Shown in pieces: positions 8,145-17,908 of a DNA stretch of 64,000 nt (its first letter is position 1; each line of letters begins with the position of its first letter). The stretch is from an uncultured Christensenella sp. (GTDB taxonomy: Bacteria > Bacillota > Clostridia > Christensenellales > Pumilibacteraceae), in NCBI GenBank assembly GCA_910578545.1, contig CAJTPT010000005.1, forward strand, positions 62,001 to 126,000. The letters are read 5' to 3'. The notes below the pieces were generated by a model. That model searched no databases. It saw only the letters and a list, made by a program, of their open reading frames with translations, and had not been told where the DNA came from. The position numbers and the translations under genes are program-made.

Positions 8145-8924
8145 ATGTTGAAACAGAGGATTAAAAAAGAGTGGCGTGAATTCTGCACGCTGTTAAAAAG
8201 TGTTCCCGTGCTTGTAATAGCGCTGTTTATTATGTCGGTATTCGCCATGAACCTGCTGGCTAATAAAAGCGTAGACGTTTCGGTCGAATGGCTTGCGCTC
8301 GACTGCGGGATAATAGTTTCTTGGTTTGCGTTTTTCACAATGGATATTCTGACCAAGCATTTCGGGCCGAAAGCCGCAACGCAAATGACGGTGCTTGCCA
8401 CTGCGGTTAATCTGTTTTTCTGTCTTTTGCTTTTTATCGGCAGCGTTATTCCCGGATCGTGGGGAGAGTCGTACGTGGAAGGAAGCGAAGGCCTGCTTAA
8501 CGGCGCGTTAAACGCAACGTTCGGCGGTACTTGGTACGTTGTTTTCGGAAGCACGATTGCCTTTCTTGCTTCGGCAATATTAAACAACTTTTCCAACTTC
8601 GCAATCGGCAAGCTTTTTAAACGCAAGCCCGACGGCATGTGCGCTTATATAATGCGGTCGTACGTTTCGACGGCGGTCGGGCAGTTTGTCGATAATCTTG
8701 TATTCGCGCTTATAGTCAGTCATTTTTTCTTCGGTTGGACAATCGTTCAATGTCTTACTTGTGCCGCGACGGGCATGCTTGTCGAATTGTTGTGCGAGGC
8801 AATTTTCTTCTACCCCGGGTTTGCCATTACTTCGCGCTGGAAGAAAAATAAAGTCGGGGAAGAATACTTTAAAACGAGAGAGGGCGGAATGGAAGATGAA
8901 AGCGCTTGTAACGGGAACGAGTAA
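8145..8924 (+). CDS. VUT-family (DUF165) queuosine precursor transporter
   Basis: 259-aa polytopic membrane protein with about six hydrophobic segments. The segment FFTMDILTKHFGPKAATQM matches the VUT/YhhQ signature (acidic-Ile-x-Thr-x-x-Tyr/Phe-Gly-x-x-x-Ala), and AILNNFSNFAIGKLFKRK matches the second half. Family members import preQ0, preQ1 or queuine for tRNA modification; this role is inferred from family knowledge. CGGAGG lies 6-7 nt before the ATG. Its last 29 bp overlap the next gene. Expression is probably controlled by the structured leader at 7932-8100. Confidence 0.85.
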   Translation: MLKQRIKKEWREFCTLLKSVPVLVIALFIMSVFAMNLLANKSVDVSVEWLALDCGIIVSWFAFFTMDILTKHFGPKAATQMTVLATAVNLFFCLLLFIGSVIPGSWGESYVEGSEGLLNGALNATFGGTWYVVFGSTIAFLASAILNNFSNFAIGKLFKRKPDGMCAYIMRSYVSTAVGQFVDNLVFALIVSHFFFGWTIVQCLTCAATGMLVELLCEAIFFYPGFAITSRWKKNKVGEEYFKTREGGMEDESACNGNE

Positions 8925-9543
8925 GGGAATAGGCAAGGCGATAGCGAATAAATTTTTGGCCTGCGGACACGAAGTCGTCGGTATAGACTTGCTTCCCGCG
9001 ACTATCGCACACCCGCGGTACTTGCACGTAATTGCCGATGTCTTTTCGGACGATCTTCCTCAAGTATGCGGCGTGGAAATACTTATCAACAACGCGGGCG
9101 TGCAGGATTCCGGACGGGATATCGACGTTAATCTTAAAGGCAGTATTCGCGTTACCGAAAAGTATGCTTTACAGGAAAAAATAAAAAGCGTGCTGTTTAT
9201 CGCTTCATCGAGTGCGAGGACCGGCGCCGAGTTCCCCGAATATGCGGCGAGCAAGGGCGGAACGGTCGCCTATATGAAAAACGTTGCGCTTCGCATTGCA
9301 AAGTACGGCGCGACTGCCAACAGTCTTTCCCCGGGCGGCGTTCGGACTGAGCTAAACGCGCACGTTATGAACGACCCCGAGCTTTGGCAAAAAATAATGA
9401 ACGAAACGCTGCTTCCCAAGTGGGCGGAGCCGGAAGAGATTGCGGAATGGGCGTACTTTGTTACGGCGGTTAACCGTTCGATGACCGCGCAGGATATTCT
9501 TATAGACAACGGCGAACAGGCCAAAGCGAATTTTGTTTGGTAG
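8896..9543 (+). CDS. Short-chain dehydrogenase/reductase
   Basis: 215-aa classical SDR. It has the Rossmann cofactor motif TGTSKGIG at the N-terminus, the NNAG motif (INNAGVQD) and the catalytic tetrad segment SSSARTGAEFPEYAASKGG (Ser, Tyr, Lys). The C-terminal IDNGEQ resembles the usual GG-like end. It starts at ATG 8896 inside the transporter gene, after GGAATGGAAG; translational coupling is likely. The substrate is unknown, with 3-oxoacyl-ACP reductase-like proteins the closest general resemblance. Pairing with a queuosine-precursor importer is unexplained. Confidence 0.85.
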   Translation: MKALVTGTSKGIGKAIANKFLACGHEVVGIDLLPATIAHPRYLHVIADVFSDDLPQVCGVEILINNAGVQDSGRDIDVNLKGSIRVTEKYALQEKIKSVLFIASSSARTGAEFPEYAASKGGTVAYMKNVALRIAKYGATANSLSPGGVRTELNAHVMNDPELWQKIMNETLLPKWAEPEEIAEWAYFVTAVNRSMTAQDILIDNGEQAKANFVW

Positions 9544-9588
9544 TTATTTGACTATTCGGTCGAGCAGGCAACGCGAACTGTTAAAAAC

Positions 9589-9617
9589 TTGACACGCAAA
9601 AAAATAAGTGGTATATA
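9589..9617 (+). promoter_or_regulatory. Promoter of the first amylase gene
   Basis: TTGACA at 9589-9594, a 17-bp spacer and TATATA at 9612-9617, about 65 bp before the start codon. Confidence 0.65.
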
Positions 9618-9680
9618 TTTAGTATGTACGAATATGTACGACAAATTTTTTTGTGAATTAAACATGATTAAGCAGGAGAG

Positions 9681-12452
9681 ATGATGAGAAGATCGCGTAG
9701 AATGACGGGGTTTATATCCGCTATACTTAGCGTGTTGCTTATAGCTACGCTTTGCTTGACGGCTTGCGGCGGCATAAATATTAACTCGCCGCAACAACAG
9801 CCGCAAAAGGAATCGTGCACGGTCGTATTTTTTGAAAACGGCGGAAGCACCGTTGCGCCCGCCACTGTCGAAAAGGGCGGCAAGGTCGCCAAGCCGAGCG
9901 ATCCTACGCGCGACGGTTACATCTTTGGCGGTTGGTATAAGGATGTGAACTTTAAGCTTGAGTGGAAGTTCGATACGGATACCGTCATAGCGAGCACAAC
10001 CGTACTGTACGCCAAGTGGACGTCCGTCGGCGGAGCCGTCGACCCTGTGGACCCCGTAGATCCGGATACGTGTGTGGTGGTGTTTGTAGTGGGTAACGGC
10101 GGCACTATACCGTCGCAAACGGTAGAGTACGGCAAAAAAATCTCTCAACCGAGCGACCCTGCGCGCGACGGATATACATTCGGCGGATGGTACACCGATT
10201 CGGGTCACACTTCGGCATGGGATTTTAACACGGCAGTCAACGCGCCGTCGGTTATTCTTTACGCCAAGTGGACGCCCAAACAACCCCAGCCCGTAGAACC
10301 GAGCGACGGCGACGTGTGCGTTACGTTCAACGTCGGTCTTGCCGCGCGCAAGGACGGACTGTCAAATCCGCCCGCAAAGACGGTAAAGAGCGGGAACAAG
10401 GTCGCCGCGCCGACCGTTGCGCGGGCCGGTTATACGCTCGACGGTTGGTACGCCGAGGACGGCGGCGTAAAATGGGATTTCGGTAGCGATACGGTATCGA
10501 ACAATACCACGCTTTTTGCGCGTTGGGTAAGCGGCGGCGGCACGACGATAGACTATACGCCAACAATGACGAATAGTAACACGCTGTATATACACTATTT
10601 GCGCGGCGGCGACGATTACGAAAATTGGTATATTTATACTTGGAGCGACAACGGAAGTATCGAAGTCAAGAACGTCGTAACAATCGACAAGTCCGGCGCG
10701 GTATTTGCTCTTGACCTAACGAGCAACGTTTTGTCGGGATTGTCCACTGTCAACTTTATAGTCACTCAGCCCGGCTGGGTTAAGGACGGCGGCGACAATA
10801 CCGTCACGCTTGCCGATGCGCAAAAGGTGGGCGGTAGCTATCACTGGTACGTCACCGAGGGCAAGACGGCGAGCGGCAGTAACAAGCCTACGGCGGCGGA
10901 AACCGTCGGCGGAACTACCGAGCCCAAGCGCGAAAGCAGATCCAACGTCGACCGCTCGTATGCCCAAAGCCTGCCCGTTATGAATACGGTAGACGGTTGG
11001 GACGAGACGGGCGTGGGCTATCAAATATTCGTTGCTTCGTTCTGCGACAGCGACGGCGACGGGTGCGGCGACATTCAGGGCGTTATCAAAAAGCTCGATT
11101 ATCTCGAGAGCCTTAACGTGGACGTGCTGTGGCTCACCCCCATACAGAGCAGTGATTCTTATCACGGCTACGACTGCTACGACTATTACTGCATTGACAG
11201 CAAGTTCGGCACAAACGCCGATTACCGTCAGCTTGTGTACGAGGTGCACAAGCGCGGCATGAAGATAATCATGGACCTTGTAGTAAACCATACTTCCACG
11301 CAGAACGAATGGTTTATCAAGTCCAAGGCGGGCGTCATCGAGGAAGTGACTTATCAGGACGGCGCTACGGCAACGGTCAACTACCGCGACTTTTACAGAT
11401 GGAAGAACAGCGGCGGCAACCGATATTGTAATGCGGGCGACGGTTGGTATTATTACTCGTCGTTCAATAGTTCCATGCCCGAGCTAAACTATGACTATCA
11501 GCCCGCGCGCGACGCCATGGCGGACGTTGCGGCGTACTGGATGAACTACGGATTGGACGGCTTCCGCATGGACGCTATCAAGCATATGTTCATGTGGGAC
11601 GAAAGCGAAAACGAGCCTGACGACGTCGAGGGCGGCAGTGACGATAGACCGTTCAATTACAACATAAATAAAAATATAGAGTTCTTTAAAGAATTCAACT
11701 ACAAGCTGAAAAACAAATACCCGCACTGTTTCCTTTTGGGCGAACAGCTCAGCGGAAATACGACGTACGTCAGCAAGTTCTATGCGGGCATGGATTCGTT
11801 GTTCGACTTTAACACATACTTTGACTTGGCGGGCAGGCTGGACGGCGGCGCGCAAGCGCAGGCAAACGCGTTTAACTCCAATGCGGAAAAGTATAATGCC
11901 GAGCGCCAAAACGGCAGACCTATAAACGGTATGATATCTTCCAACCACGACGTAGAACGACTCAACTACAAGACGGGCGGGAGCGTGGAAAAAGCCAAGC
12001 TGTACATGGCGGTCATAATGACAATGCCCGGGCTTAGCTGGATTTATTACGGCGACGAGATTGGGCTTGTGGGCGACAAGAACGGCGGCAAGGGCGACGA
12101 CGGTTTGCGCCAGTCAATGAAGTGGACTGATGATTGGCAGTACAAGTGCAGTAAGATTTACGACTACCATATAAACGACAGCACGCAAAGCGTAGCCGCG
12201 CAGGAGAGCGACGGCAATTCGCTGCTTAGCTACGTTAAGAGCCTAACCAAGCTGCGCAACGATTACCCCGTTCTTATCAACGGCACCGCTACCTGCTCGG
12301 AAGAGAACGGCATGCTTAAGATTTCGGTCACTAACGGTAGTTCGTCGCTTACCGTATATCACAACTTCGGCGGCTCGAGCAAGACGGTCGGCGGCACGCC
12401 GATATTCGGAACCAACACGATCCCGGCATACGGCACGACGGTAGTCAGATAG
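9681..12452 (+). CDS. Secreted GH13 alpha-amylase lipoprotein with InlB-like and starch-binding modules
   Basis: 923-aa surface starch-degrading enzyme. In order: lipoprotein signal (lipobox LTACGG near residue 30); three InlB/Flg_new-type repeats with the GWY signature (GYIFGGWYKD, GYTFGGWYTD, GYTLDGWYAE, about residues 45-285); a pullulanase-associated/CBM41-like module (LYIHYLRGGDDYENWYIYTW, about 300-400); then a GH13 barrel from about 440. Catalytic residues are Asp631 (GFRMDAIKH), Glu688 (LLGEQ) and Asp757 (SSNHDVERL). It ends with the small beta domain of GH13 enzymes. Two ATGs are adjacent; the second (9684) has better spacing from AGGAG. It is probably anchored to the membrane outer face. 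Confidence 0.92.
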   Translation: MMRRSRRMTGFISAILSVLLIATLCLTACGGININSPQQQPQKESCTVVFFENGGSTVAPATVEKGGKVAKPSDPTRDGYIFGGWYKDVNFKLEWKFDTDTVIASTTVLYAKWTSVGGAVDPVDPVDPDTCVVVFVVGNGGTIPSQTVEYGKKISQPSDPARDGYTFGGWYTDSGHTSAWDFNTAVNAPSVILYAKWTPKQPQPVEPSDGDVCVTFNVGLAARKDGLSNPPAKTVKSGNKVAAPTVARAGYTLDGWYAEDGGVKWDFGSDTVSNNTTLFARWVSGGGTTIDYTPTMTNSNTLYIHYLRGGDDYENWYIYTWSDNGSIEVKNVVTIDKSGAVFALDLTSNVLSGLSTVNFIVTQPGWVKDGGDNTVTLADAQKVGGSYHWYVTEGKTASGSNKPTAAETVGGTTEPKRESRSNVDRSYAQSLPVMNTVDGWDETGVGYQIFVASFCDSDGDGCGDIQGVIKKLDYLESLNVDVLWLTPIQSSDSYHGYDCYDYYCIDSKFGTNADYRQLVYEVHKRGMKIIMDLVVNHTSTQNEWFIKSKAGVIEEVTYQDGATATVNYRDFYRWKNSGGNRYCNAGDGWYYYSSFNSSMPELNYDYQPARDAMADVAAYWMNYGLDGFRMDAIKHMFMWDESENEPDDVEGGSDDRPFNYNINKNIEFFKEFNYKLKNKYPHCFLLGEQLSGNTTYVSKFYAGMDSLFDFNTYFDLAGRLDGGAQAQANAFNSNAEKYNAERQNGRPINGMISSNHDVERLNYKTGGSVEKAKLYMAVIMTMPGLSWIYYGDEIGLVGDKNGGKGDDGLRQSMKWTDDWQYKCSKIYDYHINDSTQSVAAQESDGNSLLSYVKSLTKLRNDYPVLINGTATCSEENGMLKISVTNGSSSLTVYHNFGGSSKTVGGTPIFGTNTIPAYGTTVVR

Positions 12453-12620
12453 TCATATTTGCAAAGCAGCCGTATGTATTCATGCGGGTTTTCTGAAAAA
12501 ACTATATTAATTTGCAAAAAAATTTGTAAAAACCATGTTTTTTTCACACGTTTAACAAACTGCTATATTATAATCATAAGCGTGAAGAGTTACTCTTTGC
12601 AATCTTTTTCTTCCTTTGGT

Positions 12621-12668
12621 AAAGTAGCGTATTGTTCCCCCCTTTCAATACGCTACTTTATTTTGCTT
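12621..12668 (+). terminator. Strong hairpin terminator after the first amylase gene
   Basis: Perfect 14-bp arms (AAAGTAGCGTATTG at 12621-12634 and its complement ending at 12659) around a C/T-rich loop, then a T-rich tract. The A/T flanks may make it bidirectional. Confidence 0.8.
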
Positions 12669-12739
12669 TTTTTGGAGTAGGGTGGCACAACGGAACGATT
12701 CGCGCAATAGACGGTGAGATGCTTCTTTGTCTGTTTCAA

Positions 12740-12795
12740 CCCCTTTGTCACTCGCAAGTTCGTGACGTTTCCCTGTGAGCGGGACAACAAAGGGG
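12740..12795. other. Three-way palindromic element
   Basis: Outer arms CCCCTTTGT (12740-12748) and ACAAAGGGG (12787-12795) enclose two smaller hairpins: GTCAC...GTGAC and GTTTCCC...GGGAC. This looks like a folded RNA or a small palindromic repeat. It lies in the 759-bp gap between the amylase genes and shows no coding potential. Confidence 0.45.
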
Positions 12796-12899
12796 ACTAC
12801 GTAGCCGATCGAGTTTTAAATCATCGGCTCTTTATCTCTTCACGGCTTCTATCACCGCAAAGCCGTCGATAATTCGGCATTCCGAATTATCCAAAACTA

Positions 12900-12929
12900 T
12901 TGACAAACTTTCATTGTGTGGTGTATAAT
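12900..12929 (+). promoter_or_regulatory. Promoter of the second amylase gene with a long leader
   Basis: TTGACA (12900-12905), an 18-bp spacer and TATAAT (12924-12929). The mRNA leader would run about 275 nt to the start codon. It can pair in several places: TGATAG/CTATCA, GTAAAAC/GTTTTAC, CCTCGC/GCGAGG (13031-13076) and GTAC/GTAC. No known riboswitch class was recognised. A short frame at 13049-13318 in this leader overlaps the amylase start and is probably not a gene. Confidence 0.6.
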
Positions 12930-13211
12930 AACTATTACGGGTGTTCAACTCCCAATAGACGCACTTGATAGCGGGCTGTTTTCGGCTCTATCATCGTAAA
13001 ACTCGTTTGCTTTGATATAGTCTAAAACAGCCTCGCTTAAATCACATAGTGTGTTTTACGGAGCAAATCGCGAGGATAGACGGGAAAAGCGGAGTGCAGT
13101 CGTACCCTCTGCGGTACGTCAAACGACGGTTTGCGCGTATAGACCGTGATTTGCCCGTAAAAAAGTATCTAACGGGATTGAATACCCATATGAGAATTTC
13201 TAACGGAGGAA

Positions 13212-15968
13212 ATGATGAAATTCAAGAAAGCGCTTATTTTTGTTTTATGCGTTGTTATGTGTTTGCCGTTGATCGCGTGCGACATGGGGATACAGCCCCC
13301 AAACAGCGACCCGAATAATCCCCCGAGCACCGGCAAACAGTATTCGGTAATATTCAACGTAGGTACGGAAGCCGAAAAGGCGGGCGTTACCGTAATGCCG
13401 ATGTCCGAGCTTGTCGTTTCCGGCGGCACAATATCCAAAATGCCGACGGTCAGCGCGTACCCCGGATACACTCTTGTCGGCTGGTACGACGCAAACGGCA
13501 AGCAGTACACCGAAGCGACCAAAATCACGGCGGACGTTAAGCTTACGGCAAAATGGGCGACCGACGAAGAGATCAACGACCAAGCCAAGGCGTACGAAAA
13601 CGGTATTCCGTCCTGGGCTAAGTCCGGGCACCTGTACATACACTACAAGCGCGGCGCGCATTTGAAGGCGGAAGAGGTCACTCCGCCGACGAGCGGCGTA
13701 GGTTCCGACGCGCCGTTGTATTCCAAAGCTTCCACATCGACGGTATACAAGGACTGGGCGCTGTGGTGCTGGCCCAAGAACGGCGAGGGCAGAACGTTTA
13801 ACGCGGCTTGGATAGACGAGAGCGGCGCGGTGTACGATATCGACCTCACCCGCGAATACAACGACGGCGGCTGGCACGAAACGCTTGGTGTGCTTGATTC
13901 CAAGGTTAACTACCTTGACGAAATCGGCACTCAGCTGTTTATGGTCAGCTCGAGAGCGGAGGACGGATATTGGAAAAACGACGGCGGCAACAATTACATT
14001 ACGATCAGCAAGATCGTCCGCGAGGGCGGCGACGCGCATTGGTTTGTAAGTGAAGGCAAAGTCGGCAAGGGCAAGCCTAAGTACGCGGCGGAAGAGGTAA
14101 AGGATCCGTATGCGGGTATCGCGGCAGGCTCGGCTACCACCAAAAAGTCGGGCGTCGGCTTTATCAACAGCAACAATGCCAATCCCACGGCTTACCCGCA
14201 GTGGTCCAAGCGCGTAGAGGACTTTGACGCGTCCACAGGCTATCAAATATTTATCGCGTCCTTCAAGGACAGCGACGGCGACGGCCTGGGCGATATCCAA
14301 GGCATAATCGACGAGCTTCCGTACCTTGAAAGCCTCAACGTAGACGTGCTGTGGCTCACGCCTTTCCAGACCTCTACCAACTATCACGGCTACGATATAG
14401 ACGACTACTTCTCGGTCGACCCGCGCTGGGGCTCGGCAGAGGACTACCGCAAGCTTGTAGACGAAGCGCACAAAAAGGGAATGAAGATCGTAATGGACTT
14501 TGTTCTCAACCACACGTCCGAGGCTAACGAATGGTTTGTTAAATCCAAAAACCTCACCGTCGAAAAGGCGGAGGACGTCGATTTCGAGCTTTCCAACAAG
14601 AACATGACCGAGGTGGATTACCGTCAGTTCTACAGCTGGATCAATCAGGATCAGTACAATGCTCTGCACAACTGCACGCCCGCGTCCAAAAAGGCGGACG
14701 GACACAAGTGCGAAAAGGATCAGTGGTTCGGCGACGAGCACGGATACTACTTCTATTCGTCGTTCGGCAGCAGTATGCCCGAGCTCAATTACGACTATCA
14801 ACCCGTACGCGACGCCATTTTGGACGTTTGCTATCGCTGGATGGATCCTACCAAGGGCTACGCGCTCGACGGCTTCCGTCTTGACGCGGTAAAGCACATC
14901 TATATGAAAAACGAGGTCGAGGGCAAGGGCGGCACCTGCTCGACGGGCGCTCCCCCCGAAGGCGGCGTAGTTGAGGACGGCTTGTATTCGCACGACCAGA
15001 CCCGCAACTACAACTTCTACCGCGAGTTCAACTACAGACTCAAGAGCAAGTATCCCAACGCGTTTGTCGTAGGCGAAAACCTTGACGGCTGGAACCAACG
15101 CACCAAGAATTACTACAAGGGCATCGATTCGCAGTTCGACTTTAACACCTACTATGCCTCGCGCGGGTTTGCGAGCATAAGAGGGATCAACTCTATCGAT
15201 AGCAGCTATAAAGTTACGGGAACAACGAGCGAAAGCTGGATGAGTAAAGCGTTTACGACCTACCTCGAAGGCTACGAAATGTTCAAGAAGGTCAATTCCA
15301 ACTTCGTAAGCGGTCAGTTCACGTCCAACCACGACTTGCCGCGCGCTCGTAACCGCATGGCTCTTTCCGCAACGGACGGCGCCGAAAGAGATTTGTATGC
15401 GAAAATCGAAGGAAAGCTTATCGACGACTCGTACAACACGCTGTTCCTGTACTACGGCATGCAGTTCACTCTTCCCGGCGTGACCTGGCTGTATTACGGC
15501 GACGAGATCGGCATGGAAGGCGTTATGGACTATACGCTCAGTAGCGCCACGGGCAGTACCGACTCACTGCAAAGCTCACCGCACGAGGACAGAACGTACC
15601 GTCAGCCCATGAAGTGGACGGCCGATACAAAAACAAGCTTCGGCATAGGCTATAACAGCTTTAAATGCGAGCTTACCGGACTTAACGCCACGAGCAGTGT
15701 AAAGAGCGTAGCCGAACAGAAAGAAGATCCCGATTCGCTTCTTAACTGGGTAAAGAAACTTACCGCGATCCGTAAGCAATACAAGCTCGGCACCGCAACG
15801 AATATAACCGGCACCGGCAGTGGTAGCACTATAACATACACGGTGTACGGCGGTAACGGTAATATCAAGGTCACTATTACCGCGGGCTCGGGTGCATCCG
15901 GCGGACTTGCAAGCAAGACCGTTACGATCAACGGCAAAACCTGCGGCGTAAAAGTCGAGGCGGCATAA
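13212..15968 (+). CDS. Secreted GH13 alpha-amylase lipoprotein, second copy
   Basis: 918-aa paralogue of the preceding amylase. Lipoprotein signal (lipobox PLIACD near residue 24), one InlB-like repeat (GYTLVGWYDANG, about 35-115), a CBM41-like module (LYIHYKRGAH to DAHWFVSEGK, about 140-285) with insertions relative to the first enzyme, then GH13 from about 340 with Asp558 (GFRLDAVKH), Glu622 (VVGENLDG) and Asp708 (TSNHDLPR). Two adjacent ATGs follow GGAGGA; 13215 has the better spacing. The divergent N-terminal modules suggest duplication followed by specialisation for different alpha-glucan structures. Confidence 0.92.
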   Translation: MMKFKKALIFVLCVVMCLPLIACDMGIQPPNSDPNNPPSTGKQYSVIFNVGTEAEKAGVTVMPMSELVVSGGTISKMPTVSAYPGYTLVGWYDANGKQYTEATKITADVKLTAKWATDEEINDQAKAYENGIPSWAKSGHLYIHYKRGAHLKAEEVTPPTSGVGSDAPLYSKASTSTVYKDWALWCWPKNGEGRTFNAAWIDESGAVYDIDLTREYNDGGWHETLGVLDSKVNYLDEIGTQLFMVSSRAEDGYWKNDGGNNYITISKIVREGGDAHWFVSEGKVGKGKPKYAAEEVKDPYAGIAAGSATTKKSGVGFINSNNANPTAYPQWSKRVEDFDASTGYQIFIASFKDSDGDGLGDIQGIIDELPYLESLNVDVLWLTPFQTSTNYHGYDIDDYFSVDPRWGSAEDYRKLVDEAHKKGMKIVMDFVLNHTSEANEWFVKSKNLTVEKAEDVDFELSNKNMTEVDYRQFYSWINQDQYNALHNCTPASKKADGHKCEKDQWFGDEHGYYFYSSFGSSMPELNYDYQPVRDAILDVCYRWMDPTKGYALDGFRLDAVKHIYMKNEVEGKGGTCSTGAPPEGGVVEDGLYSHDQTRNYNFYREFNYRLKSKYPNAFVVGENLDGWNQRTKNYYKGIDSQFDFNTYYASRGFASIRGINSIDSSYKVTGTTSESWMSKAFTTYLEGYEMFKKVNSNFVSGQFTSNHDLPRARNRMALSATDGAERDLYAKIEGKLIDDSYNTLFLYYGMQFTLPGVTWLYYGDEIGMEGVMDYTLSSATGSTDSLQSSPHEDRTYRQPMKWTADTKTSFGIGYNSFKCELTGLNATSSVKSVAEQKEDPDSLLNWVKKLTAIRKQYKLGTATNITGTGSGSTITYTVYGGNGNIKVTITAGSGASGGLASKTVTINGKTCGVKVEAA

Positions 15969-15981
15969 AAACCAAAACAAA

Positions 15982-16004
15982 AAGAGCACGCAAGTGCTCT
16001 TTTT
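15982..16004 (+). terminator. Intrinsic terminator after the second amylase gene
   Basis: AGAGCAC, GCAA loop, GTGCTCT and six T: a textbook terminator. Confidence 0.9.
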
Positions 16005-16030
16005 TAATTCGTAATTATTCCGTCTTTCGC

Positions 16031-16059
16031 TTGACGAAAGTGTAATTTAGCTGTACAAT
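16031..16059 (+). promoter_or_regulatory. Promoter of the helicase gene, predicted leaderless
   Basis: TTGACG (16031-16036), a 17-bp spacer and TACAAT (16054-16059). The ATG follows after seven bases, so the start codon would be at or next to +1. Confidence 0.7.
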
Positions 16060-16066
16060 TAAATTT

Positions 16067-17884
16067 ATGGATTTTTCGGAAAGCGAAAATTTTAATGCCG
16101 AGCAGATCGCCGAAGAGGCGGAGCATTTGCGCATAGTCATCGACATGATTAAGGAGCAGATAGAGCTACTTAAAAACGACGGGTTTGCTTACCGCTTGGT
16201 CGACATCTACGACGAGAACGACGTGGAAGAATACCGCACGGATAAGTTCCGTCACGATGAGCGCATACGGGATATAAATATCCTTAAGCGTTCGCTCGGT
16301 ACGCCGTACTTTGCGCGCATGAGTCTTGTGCCTATCGGTAGAGCGGGTGGCTCGTTTGACGCGCCGTCCATGACCAAAACGCGCACGTTGTCCGACGGTG
16401 AGTTTCTCGGCGACAAAGCGGATATTTATGTCGGCGCAAACGTGCTGTTTTACAAGGACAAAATAATCGTATTTTCGCACAACTCGCCGCTCGGTAACAA
16501 GGTGTACGAGCGGTTTGACAGCGGCAAGATAGAGTACGGCGGATACGAGTACAAGGTGGTATTCCGCCGCAAGTTCGATATTCGTAACGGCAAGCTCGAG
16601 GCGGTATTCCAGGACTATTCGTCCGAGTCGGGCGGCATAGTGTACGACAAGTTCCTCGCGCACATGCTCAAAGTCAAGCGCGGCGACAAACGGCTTACCG
16701 ACATAATTCCCACGATCCAAGCCAATCAAAACTCGATAATCGTCCGACCCGCCGACGAGAACTTTGTGGTGGCGGGCTGTGCCGGCTGCGGCAAAACCAT
16801 GCTGCTTTTGCAGCGGCTCGAATATCTGTCGTTTAACAAGAAAATCGAGCTCGACCGCGCGGTGGTCGTGTCGCCCGGAAAGCGTTATATCGAGCATATT
16901 CAGCCCGTTGTGGACGACCTAATGATAAACGCCGCGCGGCGCATAACGATGGGCGAGCTGTACCGCGAGCTCATACTTTCCATGCGCGGTATAAAAGCGT
17001 CCGAGCGGCGCACTCTTTCCGCGTCAGAAGTGGTAAGCGACGAGCGTCTGCCGGATAAAGCTGTTATCGCGTGCTACGGCGACGGAATAAAGCGAAAGCT
17101 TGTTTCCGCGCTTTCCGCCACAAAACAGGCGTACAAAGCGAAGCTTGCCGACTATAAAACGCGGCTTGAAAATTACGAACGCGAGCAAGCGTATTCGGTA
17201 TACGGCACGACAGAAAAAAAGCCGAGCTATCCCGTGCTTGCAATCGACTTAAAGCGGTTTCCATTTCTGCCCGAGCTGGGAAGCGGACTGTCGCAGTGCA
17301 AGCTGTATCTTCTTCTCACGGCGTACTGCTACGTGCTCGGCAAACCGTCTTTTACGGACGCGCTGTTTATTGACGAGGGTCAGGACTACTTTTTTAACGA
17401 ATACAAGCTACTCGCCGAATGTACGCGCGCGACCGTAAACGTCTTTGGCGACACCAACCAACAGCCGGTGCGCGAGCGCGGTTTAGGCGATTTTAATAAG
17501 TTGGACGGACTGTGGGATATCAAGCATTACGCGCTTAACGAGAACTACCGCAACGCCAGAGAGATAACCGAGTTTGTAAACGATTTGCTCGGAATGAGCG
17601 TAACCTCGCTCGGGCTGGACGGCGGCGAGGTCAACCGCATGCCTGCGTCGGATTTAGGCGATCTCGGTGCGTTCGGCGACGACCGCGTAGCCGTTATTTA
17701 TTCGCCGACCGACAAGCCGACCGAAAAGTATTTAAGGTCGTTTGTGCCGCCCGAAATGCTGTACACCGTCGTGCAGTGCAAGGGTATGGAATACGAGCGC
17801 GTGTACGCGTGCGGAAGCATGACCGACGAGGAAAAGTACATAGCATATACTCGGGCGTTGCAAAGCCTATGTATATGCGAATAG
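16067..17884 (+). CDS. HelD/UvrD-like superfamily 1 helicase
   Basis: 605-aa SF1 ATPase. Walker A is VAGCAGCGKTMLLLQR (about residue 235), Walker B LFIDEGQDYFF (about 433), motif III FGDTNQQP, motif IV LNENYRNAREITEFV and motif VI region YIAYTRALQSL. The long N-terminal part contains a helical segment and an all-beta region, resembling HelD/YvgS-type helicases that recycle RNA polymerase. The family is usually larger (about 750 aa) and this one ends soon after motif VI. Start chosen at the ATG just after the promoter; no ribosome site is present. It could also act in DNA repair. Confidence 0.8.
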   Translation: MDFSESENFNAEQIAEEAEHLRIVIDMIKEQIELLKNDGFAYRLVDIYDENDVEEYRTDKFRHDERIRDINILKRSLGTPYFARMSLVPIGRAGGSFDAPSMTKTRTLSDGEFLGDKADIYVGANVLFYKDKIIVFSHNSPLGNKVYERFDSGKIEYGGYEYKVVFRRKFDIRNGKLEAVFQDYSSESGGIVYDKFLAHMLKVKRGDKRLTDIIPTIQANQNSIIVRPADENFVVAGCAGCGKTMLLLQRLEYLSFNKKIELDRAVVVSPGKRYIEHIQPVVDDLMINAARRITMGELYRELILSMRGIKASERRTLSASEVVSDERLPDKAVIACYGDGIKRKLVSALSATKQAYKAKLADYKTRLENYEREQAYSVYGTTEKKPSYPVLAIDLKRFPFLPELGSGLSQCKLYLLLTAYCYVLGKPSFTDALFIDEGQDYFFNEYKLLAECTRATVNVFGDTNQQPVRERGLGDFNKLDGLWDIKHYALNENYRNAREITEFVNDLLGMSVTSLGLDGGEVNRMPASDLGDLGAFGDDRVAVIYSPTDKPTEKYLRSFVPPEMLYTVVQCKGMEYERVYACGSMTDEEKYIAYTRALQSLCICE

Positions 17885-17908
17885 TTTTTTAGAGAGGTCA
17901 AATTTATC

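Noticed and set aside
13245..15332. 695-aa minus-strand frame opposite the second amylase
   Set aside because: It is antisense to a well-supported GH13 enzyme and has no family resemblance; the long open frame follows from codon bias.
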